Of a DNA stretch of 64,000 nucleotides, positions 58,328 to 64,000 are shown in pieces. Position 1 is the stretch's first letter, and the number at the start of each line of letters is the position of its first letter. Source of the DNA: Blautia schinkii DSM 10518 (lineage in GTDB: Bacteria > Bacillota > Clostridia > Lachnospirales > Lachnospiraceae); assembly GCA_000702025.1 (NCBI GenBank), contig JNKJ01000010.1, forward strand, positions 1 through 64,000, read 5' to 3'. The notes under the pieces are model-generated. The model was not told the origin of the DNA. It searched no databases and worked only from the letters and a program-made list of their open reading frames with translations. The translations under genes and the position numbers were made by a program.

Positions 58328-59620
58328 TCAACAGTCCTGATTGACATTTACGCGGTCGATCATGACGTTAAGTATCTCTGTATCGGTGGCACGCATGCCA
58401 ACCCTGCCGATGTAGCCCATGCTCTTGATGGTTTCCTCCACATCGCCCTTGATGATTCCTTCGCCGGGAAGGAAACTCTTATTCTGGATGCTCAGATGGA
58501 AAGCGATCAGAGCAGCATCAACAGAAGAAGCAATCTTGGCTGCACAGGACGGTTTCGCTCCGTCGCATACAATGCCGCCTACATTGCCTAAGGTATTAAT
58601 GATAGTGAGAGATACCTGCTGGTAATTCCCTCCGTACATGTAGGTGATTCCTGCGCCTGCACCGCAGGCTGCACTTACCGCACCGCAGTAAGCAGAAAGA
58701 CTGCCAATATAATATTTCTGGTGAATGGCAATGAGATTGCTCACTACCAGTGAACGGAACAGTTTTTCTCTGGATACTTCCCATTCCTCCGCATAGGCGA
58801 TTACCGGAAGAGACACGGTCATACCCTGGTTGCCGCTGCCTGAATTGATGACAACCGGCATGGAACAGCCACCCATACGTGCATCACTGCCTGCTGCCGC
58901 GCGTGCACACGCTCTGGTTGTCACGGCCTTGCCCCATACGTGCATCAATGTCTTACCGATTTGGGCGCCGTAGTTATTGTCAAGGCCTTCCTGGGAGATT
59001 GCGGTGTTCATCTTTACCTGGCGGTCGATGATCTCCTCAATATCCTCCATTTTTACCTCGTTGGCAAAATCCAGGATGTCTCTGACAGTAAGCGTGGATT
59101 TGTCAATTCCGGCGTCCTCTGCCTCTGCCTCAACAGGCTGGTCAAGAAGGACTTCACCGTTTTTCACAATCTTCGTGATGTTGGTGTGCTGGTTGACGAT
59201 GGTAACTTCAGCGTAATGTTCGCCTTTGCTTACTTTTGCCGTAATGTAAAGATTGGCTACTCCCTCCACAAGGGTACATGAGCAGATGCGCTTTTCCACT
59301 AACTCCTTAGTGCGTTCAATGTGCTCCGGGGTGATACTCTCCAGAACCTCCAGGGCCTTGTCGGCATTGCCGCCTACTGCACCGAGAATGGCTGCCACAT
59401 CGATTCCTTTTAATCCGCCGGAATTGGGGACTGTGACACCTTTTACATTCTTGATGATGTTGCCGCTGCAGCTCATCTCAATAGTGTCGGGGAACTCTCC
59501 CAGCACTTGAACGGCTTTGGCAGAGGCATAGGCGATGGCAATCGGTTCGGTACAGCCAAGGGCCGGAACCAGCTCATGCTTCAAGATGTTCAGATAGTTT
59601 GCATAAAGTGCAGAATCCAT
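58328..59620 (-). CDS. cyuA: L-cysteine desulfidase / serine dehydratase alpha-like protein (CyuA/YhaM family)
   Basis: This 430-residue protein belongs to the family of oxygen-sensitive [4Fe-4S] enzymes that convert L-cysteine to pyruvate, sulfide and ammonia. Likely cluster Cys residues lie in LVPALGCTEPIAIAYASA, RICSCTLVEG and VCDGAKPSCAAKIAS. The ATG at 59620 has a GGAGAGGAG site upstream. With the next gene, a symporter, it looks like an amino-acid uptake and breakdown pair. Cysteine is the better guess; serine or another beta-substituted amino acid cannot be excluded. Confidence 0.85.
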   Translation of the reverse strand: MDSALYANYLNILKHELVPALGCTEPIAIAYASAKAVQVLGEFPDTIEMSCSGNIIKNVKGVTVPNSGGLKGIDVAAILGAVGGNADKALEVLESITPEHIERTKELVEKRICSCTLVEGVANLYITAKVSKGEHYAEVTIVNQHTNITKIVKNGEVLLDQPVEAEAEDAGIDKSTLTVRDILDFANEVKMEDIEEIIDRQVKMNTAISQEGLDNNYGAQIGKTLMHVWGKAVTTRACARAAAGSDARMGGCSMPVVINSGSGNQGMTVSLPVIAYAEEWEVSREKLFRSLVVSNLIAIHQKYYIGSLSAYCGAVSAACGAGAGITYMYGGNYQQVSLTIINTLGNVGGIVCDGAKPSCAAKIASSVDAALIAFHLSIQNKSFLPGEGIIKGDVEETIKSMGYIGRVGMRATDTEILNVMIDRVNVNQDC

Positions 59621-59694
59621 CTTTTCTCTCCTCTCCTTTGTTGTTACGCGGCGCATGAAAAGTGCCAAATTCCAAACGCGCGCGCTATGCAATT

Positions 59695-59723
59695 ATTATA
59701 ATATATCTTTCAGAAAATCTCAA
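59695..59723 (-). promoter_or_regulatory. Promoter of the cyuA-like gene
   Basis: On the minus strand TTGAGA (59723-59718) and TATAAT (59700-59695) are exactly 17 bases apart, 75 bp before the start codon. The rest of the gap to 60022 is very AT-rich; no gene or strong hairpin is seen in it. Confidence 0.8.
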
Positions 59724-60022
59724 TCTTTATTTATTATTTACAAAAAATAGTTTATTTGGTATCCTTATACAAAGTAAGAAAACTGAATTATAGTGCGCTG
59801 ATGGAACAATTTAAAGTGCTAATATGTTACCATAAGAGTTCTGCCAAGTGATTATGTGGAATTAAATATTACAACTAATCACTAGAAAGATATTTTAGGG
59901 AATTAGACAGAGAGGTAACTGCTGGAAAATTTCGAATAGTTTAATATGAAAGCATTTAATATAAATGTGAATATTAGAAAATAGATATATATACTTCGCA
60001 AAGAATATGAGGAGGTTGAGAA

Positions 60023-61048
60023 ATGTATCAGAAAATATATCAATTACTGGACGTCCGTGGCAGGGTGAAAACTGCTGTAATTATGGATGGTCCGTTTGCG
60101 GGGAGCAAATGCATTGTTGCTGACGGAAAATGTATTCCTTGTAATTTAAAGCAAAACGCTTCGATAGATGCCGCAGATCCGGATTGGGAGCGCTATGAGC
60201 CGCAGCTTGCTGCCTGCGAGGAAACCGGAATGCACAGAATCCAGGATACGGATATTTTTGTGGAAATTTATTTTAAGAATCCGCACCTCATTCTTTTGGG
60301 CGGCGGACATGTATCCTGCCCGGTGGCGCATATCGCCAAGATGCTTGGCTTTCAGGTGACAGTCATGGACGACAGGGAGGAGTTTGTCACAAAAGAGCGG
60401 TTCCCTGACGCGGATGAGCTGGTTTTAGGCACTTTTGAGGAGCTTTCGGAGAAAATTCCGGGATATGAAAATGCATATTATGTGATCGTTACCAGAGGTC
60501 ACGCGGGGGATTCGCTCTGCGCAAGGCAGATTCTCAGACGTCCCTATGCTTATCTCGGGATGATCGGCAGCAGGACGAAAGTGAAGCTTACCAGGGAAAA
60601 GCTTCTGGAAGAGGGATTTCTTGCGGAACAGCTGGATACCATACATGCGCCCATCGGCCTGCCCATCGGCGGACAGATGCCCGAAGAGATTGCTGTCAGC
60701 ATCATGGCAGAAATCATCCAGGTAAAAAATCAGCATTATACAGCGTACAGTGACGAGAAGGTAGAGCAGGCTCTCAGAACCGGCAGACAGGGAGTGATGA
60801 TGACCATTGTGAAAAAATCCGGCTCCTCGCCCCGGGGCGTGGGCAGCAAAATGTTCGTGGATGATGAGGGAAACACTTATGGAAGCATCGGCGGCGGCAG
60901 CGTGGAATATGAGGCAGTGCGGCACGCGTCAGAGGTGAAGGATAACGAGGTACAGTGCTATAATCTCTCTGTGAGCGACAATCGGAATTTAGGTATGATC
61001 TGCGGCGGAAAGGTAAGCGTGTTTTTCGAGCGTGTCTTGGCACAATGA
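60023..61048 (+). CDS. XdhC/CoxI family molybdenum hydroxylase accessory protein
   Basis: This 341-residue protein has a central Rossmann domain, LILLGGGHVSCPVAHIAK with VTVMDDREEF, then TRGHAGDSLCARQIL, LGMIGSRTK and PIGLPIGGQMPEEIAVSI. A CoxI-type domain follows with TIVKKSGSSPRGVGSKM and GSIGGGSVEYEAVR. Proteins of this family bind molybdenum cofactor and help sulfurate or insert it into xanthine dehydrogenases. Usually the CoxI part comes first; here the order looks reversed. It is monocistronic with AGGAGG before the ATG, 40 kb from the xdh genes it probably serves. Confidence 0.87.
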   Translation: MYQKIYQLLDVRGRVKTAVIMDGPFAGSKCIVADGKCIPCNLKQNASIDAADPDWERYEPQLAACEETGMHRIQDTDIFVEIYFKNPHLILLGGGHVSCPVAHIAKMLGFQVTVMDDREEFVTKERFPDADELVLGTFEELSEKIPGYENAYYVIVTRGHAGDSLCARQILRRPYAYLGMIGSRTKVKLTREKLLEEGFLAEQLDTIHAPIGLPIGGQMPEEIAVSIMAEIIQVKNQHYTAYSDEKVEQALRTGRQGVMMTIVKKSGSSPRGVGSKMFVDDEGNTYGSIGGGSVEYEAVRHASEVKDNEVQCYNLSVSDNRNLGMICGGKVSVFFERVLAQ

Positions 61049-61134
61049 ATACTAAGTACTAGGAATAGTTTACCAAAAATGTCACATAATTATTGGATAA
61101 AACCCACAAAAATTCGATATTTTTCAAACCATGG

Positions 61135-61163
61135 TTGTCCTTCTCTGAAAAGAGTGCTATGAT
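61135..61163 (+). promoter_or_regulatory. Promoter of the hydE operon
   Basis: TTGTCC (61135-61140) and TATGAT (61158-61163) are exactly 17 bases apart. Transcription would start near 61170, right before the structured leader. Confidence 0.75.
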
Positions 61164-61170
61164 TGGTATA

Positions 61171-61341
61171 TCTTGTAAGTGTGCCGGAGCGCACTTGCAA
61201 TCAAACGAACCGGACTTTAAAGGGTAATACCTGAGGAGAATGGACAGTCAGAATCATTTCATATCAGATGAAGGAGCAGGCTTAGGCCTGTATTTTCTCT
61301 ATGCATGAATCGGCGTCCGTTCAGGGGCGCCGTTTTTTTTT
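61171..61341 (+). promoter_or_regulatory. Structured leader with terminator before the hydE operon
   Basis: The first hairpin is a 12-bp stem, TTGTAAGTGTGC (61173-61184) and GCGCACTTGCAA (61189-61200), with a CGGA loop. CAGGC/GCCTG (61277-61290) forms a small stem. The last is CGGCGTCC (61311-61318) with GGGCGCCG (61325-61332), followed by nine Ts. The terminator lies 30 bp before the first start codon, so an attenuator or riboswitch is likely. I could not match it to a known class. Confidence 0.65.
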
Positions 61342-61371
61342 CGGTCTTATTCGACTAAAGGAGGACAATAT

Positions 61372-61632
61372 ATGCAGACCAGAATAGCCGTGATCGCAAT
61401 TATTGTGGATGACCGCTCCAAAAGCGAGGAGCTGAACCAGATTCTCCACCAGTACGGAGAATATATTGTAGGAAGGATGGGCGTGCCATACCGCCCAAAG
61501 GATGTCTCTGTCATCAGTGTGATCCTTGACGCGCCGCAGGAGAAGATCAGCGCGCTTTCGGGAAAGCTTGGCATGCTGGAAGGGGTAACGAGTAAAACTG
61601 TATATTCAAAGCTTTCGGAGAAAAGTGTATGA
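61372..61632 (+). CDS. TM1266-type iron-only hydrogenase system putative regulator
   Basis: This 86-residue protein matches the small ferredoxin-fold (ACT/NikR-C-like) proteins found with [FeFe]-hydrogenase maturation genes: TRIAVIAIIVDDRSKSEELN and GEYIVGRMGVPYRPKDVSVI. It lacks a DNA-binding domain, so any regulatory role is indirect or unproven. AGGAGG stands just before the ATG, and its stop overlaps the hydE start by four bases. Confidence 0.88.
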   Translation: MQTRIAVIAIIVDDRSKSEELNQILHQYGEYIVGRMGVPYRPKDVSVISVILDAPQEKISALSGKLGMLEGVTSKTVYSKLSEKSV

Positions 61633-62684
61633 AGTCGATGATTTACGAGCTGATCGATAAGCTATATGAGACAAACACTTTAAGCAGCGCGGAATTTTAT
61701 GAGCTTTTTACCGACCGAAGCGAGGAGACAGATACCTACGCCAAGCAACTTGCGTGTAAGGTGCGGGAGGAAAACTTCGGTAATTCTATTTATATCCGGG
61801 GGCTGATCGAATTTACGAATTATTGCAGAAATGACTGTTACTACTGTGGAATCCGAAGGAGTAACAAGAAAGCCCAGCGTTACCGTCTGGATAAGGAGGA
61901 CATCCTTACGTGCTGTGAGATGGGGTACGGATTGGGCTTCCGCACCTTTGTGCTGCAGGGCGGCGAAGACGCTTATTTTACGGAGGAGAGGATGACAGGC
62001 ATCATCCGTGCAGTCAAGGAGAAATATCCTGACTGTGCGCTGACTCTTTCCATAGGAGAGAAACCGCTGCATACATACGAAGCTTACAGACTGGCGGGTG
62101 CGGACCGTTATCTGCTACGCCACGAGACAGCAGATGACGAGCATTACGGAAGGCTTCATCCGCCGGAGTTGTCAGCCGCTTACCGGAGAGAGTGCCTGCA
62201 AAATCTGAAAAACTTAGGCTTTCAGACCGGCGCGGGCTTTATGGTCGGGTCGCCGTACCAGACAACGGAGACACTGGTGAAGGATTTTCTTTTCTTAAAG
62301 GAACTGAATCCGGAAATGGTGGGCATCGGCCCCTTTATTTCCCACCACGATACGCCTTTTAAGGATGAAAAAAGCGGAACACTTGCAGATACTCTATTTT
62401 ACCTGGGGATTTTACGGTTGATGCTTCCCTGTGCGCTGCTTCCTGCAACAACGGCGCTTGGCACCATCCATCCCACGGGAAGAGAACTAGGCATATTAGC
62501 AGGCGCAAACGTAGTGATGCCCAACCTTTCACCGCTTGCGGTCCGCAGAAAGTACTTGCTTTATGATGATAAAATCTGCACCGGCGAGGAGGCAGCGGAA
62601 GGGCTTGCTAACCTGCAAAAGAGAATGGAAGGCATTGGATGCTGCATTGTTGTTGACCGGGGCGATTATCCTGCAGACAGATAA
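61629..62684 (+). CDS. hydE: [FeFe] hydrogenase H-cluster radical SAM maturase HydE
   Basis: This 351-residue radical SAM enzyme takes part in building the diiron subcluster of [FeFe] hydrogenase. The CxxxCxxC motif is Cys66, Cys70 and Cys73 in FTNYCRNDCYYCGIRRSN. GYGLGFRTFVLQGGEDAYF and the SIGEKPLHTYEAYRLAGADR block follow, as in known HydE. It is translationally coupled to the TM1266-type gene (ATGA overlap) and followed after 137 bp by hydG. The hydrogenase itself and hydF are not in the window. Confidence 0.94.
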   Translation: MKSMIYELIDKLYETNTLSSAEFYELFTDRSEETDTYAKQLACKVREENFGNSIYIRGLIEFTNYCRNDCYYCGIRRSNKKAQRYRLDKEDILTCCEMGYGLGFRTFVLQGGEDAYFTEERMTGIIRAVKEKYPDCALTLSIGEKPLHTYEAYRLAGADRYLLRHETADDEHYGRLHPPELSAAYRRECLQNLKNLGFQTGAGFMVGSPYQTTETLVKDFLFLKELNPEMVGIGPFISHHDTPFKDEKSGTLADTLFYLGILRLMLPCALLPATTALGTIHPTGRELGILAGANVVMPNLSPLAVRRKYLLYDDKICTGEEAAEGLANLQKRMEGIGCCIVVDRGDYPADR

Positions 62685-62821
62685 GACGCGGTATAACGTG
62701 CGGCCCGCAGCAAGCAGACGGGACGGCTTCGCCGGTAGATAGTAGATAAGAGATGGCATGATGTCTGCCCGCAGCTAATGTGCCGGGCATACGGAAAGAA
62801 TAAGAAAGCGAGGAATAGAAA

Positions 62822-64000
62822 ATGTATAATGTTAATTCAACAAAGGCAACAGAATTTATAGACCATCAGGAGATTCTTGACTCATTAGAGTATGCGAAGG
62901 CCAACAAAAATAATAAGGAGCTTATTGAAAGCCTTATCGAAAGAGCAAGAGACTGCAAGGGCTTGAGTCACAGAGAGGCAGCTCTTCTTTTGGAATGCGA
63001 TGACCCGGAGCTGGTGGAAAAGATGTATAAGGTGGCAAAGGAGATCAAACAGAAATTTTACGGAAACCGTATCGTAATGTTCGCGCCTTTGTATCTGTCT
63101 AATTATTGCATCAACGGATGTGTATACTGTCCTTACCATGCGAAAAACAAGCATATCCGCCGCAAAAAGCTTACCCAGGAGGAAATCCGCCAGGAGGTCA
63201 TCGCACTTCAGGATATGGGCCATAAGCGTCTTGCTCTGGAGACAGGTGAAGACCCGAAAAACAACCCCATTGAATACGTGCTGGAGAGCATCAAAACTAT
63301 TTACAGCATCAAGCATAAAAATGGTGCCATCCGCCGTGTGAATGTAAACATTGCAGCCACCACAGTGGAGAATTACCGCAAGCTCAAGGAAGCCGGAATC
63401 GGAACCTACATTCTTTTCCAGGAAACGTACAATAAGGAGAGCTATGAAGCGCTTCATCCCACAGGCCCCAAGAGTGATTATGCTTACCACACCGAGGCCA
63501 TGGACAGGGCGATGGAGGGCGGAATCGACGATGTAGGCTGCGGTGTGCTCTTTGGTCTGGAAACCTACCGTTATGATTTCGTGGGCATTCTTATGCACGC
63601 AGAGCATTTGGAAGCACGCTTTGGCGTAGGACCGCACACCATCAGTGTTCCGCGGATCTGTCCGGCAGACGATATTGATACCGCAGACTTTTCCAATGCA
63701 GTACCGGATGATATTTTCCAGAAGATCATCGCGGTCATTCGTATCGCAGTACCTTACACAGGTATGATCATCTCTACCCGTGAGTCTGTCAAATGCAGGG
63801 AAAAGGTGCTTGATCTCGGTATTTCTCAGATTAGCGGCGGTTCCCGAACTTCTGTAGGAGGTTACGTGGAGGAGGAGACTGAGGATGAGAATTCGGCACA
63901 GTTCGACGTGAGCGACAGAAGAACGCTGGACCAGGTGGTGAACTGGCTTCTGGAGCTTGGCTATATCCCGAGCTTCTGTACCGCCTGTTACCGGGAGGGC
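62822..64000 (+). CDS. hydG: [FeFe] hydrogenase H-cluster radical SAM maturase HydG (3' end missing)
   Basis: The first 393 residues of HydG are present and the gene runs off the right edge; full-length proteins are about 470. HydG splits tyrosine to give the CO and CN ligands of the H-cluster. The radical SAM cluster is Cys96, Cys100 and Cys103 in SNYCINGCVYCPYH. The last visible residues, FCTACYREG, begin the second, C-terminal Fe-S cluster motif. The ATG follows GCGAGGA. The 137-bp gap after hydE holds a weak TGCCCG/CGGGCA stem. Confidence 0.95.
   Translation, partial: MYNVNSTKATEFIDHQEILDSLEYAKANKNNKELIESLIERARDCKGLSHREAALLLECDDPELVEKMYKVAKEIKQKFYGNRIVMFAPLYLSNYCINGCVYCPYHAKNKHIRRKKLTQEEIRQEVIALQDMGHKRLALETGEDPKNNPIEYVLESIKTIYSIKHKNGAIRRVNVNIAATTVENYRKLKEAGIGTYILFQETYNKESYEALHPTGPKSDYAYHTEAMDRAMEGGIDDVGCGVLFGLETYRYDFVGILMHAEHLEARFGVGPHTISVPRICPADDIDTADFSNAVPDDIFQKIIAVIRIAVPYTGMIISTRESVKCREKVLDLGISQISGGSRTSVGGYVEEETEDENSAQFDVSDRRTLDQVVNWLLELGYIPSFCTACYREG

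Noticed and set aside
59621-60022. Hidden small gene in the 402-bp divergent gap
   Set aside because: No open frame with a ribosome binding site was seen; the DNA is AT-rich promoter sequence.

Overview
The window reads as chromosome of an anaerobic, low-to-mid GC Gram-positive gut bacterium, most likely a Lachnospiraceae-type Clostridium. The basis is strong AGGAGG ribosome binding sites, [FeFe]-hydrogenase maturases, selenium-dependent molybdenum hydroxylases, a sortase-type giant adhesin with Cna-B repeats, and YheO-type and ROK regulators. The species cannot be fixed from the sequence alone.

Layout. 1-302: the end of a probable IS3-like element. 545-3975: cobalamin lower-loop assembly (cobT, cobU, cobS, a short CobU-like protein, cobC), followed by a DUF975 membrane protein. 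5192-7757: an MBOAT O-acyltransferase with an SGNH/DltD-like partner, closed by a perfect terminator. 8096-21468: a long co-directional block for selenium-linked purine catabolism (ssnA, ygfK, xdhD, xdhA, xdhB, xdhC, yqeB, yqeC, mocA). 21644-23997: an MFS transporter and a ROK regulator, minus strand. 24310-38877: one 4855-residue Cna-B-repeat surface adhesin. 39192-44875: a membrane GGDEF protein, two minus-strand microcompartment shell genes, a MATE exporter, a V4R-domain protein and a second GGDEF protein. 44956-49966 (minus): arcC, ygeW, ygeY, ygeX. 50257-55234: a DUF1015 protein, an unknown protein, an Rpn-type nuclease, a small alarmone synthetase with a tiny Cys-rich partner, and a YheO-type regulator. 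55508-61048: dihydropyrimidinase, a dicarboxylate/amino-acid symporter, a cysteine-desulfidase-like protein and an XdhC-type accessory protein. 61372-64000: TM1266-type regulator, hydE and hydG; hydG runs off the right edge.

How the genes fit together. ssnA, ygfK, xdhD, ygeW, ygeX, ygeY and dihydropyrimidinase are the set linked by published genetics to anaerobic urate/purine breakdown in gut bacteria. Here they lie on both sides of the adhesin. The Mo hydroxylases and YgfK would carry out redox chemistry on the purine ring. SsnA and dihydropyrimidinase are hydrolases suited to ring opening. YgeX makes pyruvate and ammonia from 2,3-diaminopropionate. YgeW with ArcC could turn ureido groups into ATP via carbamoyl phosphate. 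YqeB, YqeC, MocA and the XdhC-type protein would mature the selenium-containing Mo cofactor. The two shell proteins suggest part of this chemistry may be enclosed in a microcompartment.

The most interesting non-coding observation is a 28-bp element (25/28 identical) upstream of both ssnA and ygeX, about 42 kb apart and in opposite orientation. It looks like a shared control site for the purine genes. Other structures of note are the attenuator-like leaders before xdhA and hydE, a set of intercistronic hairpins in the selenium operon, and a 41-bp tandem repeat after mocA.
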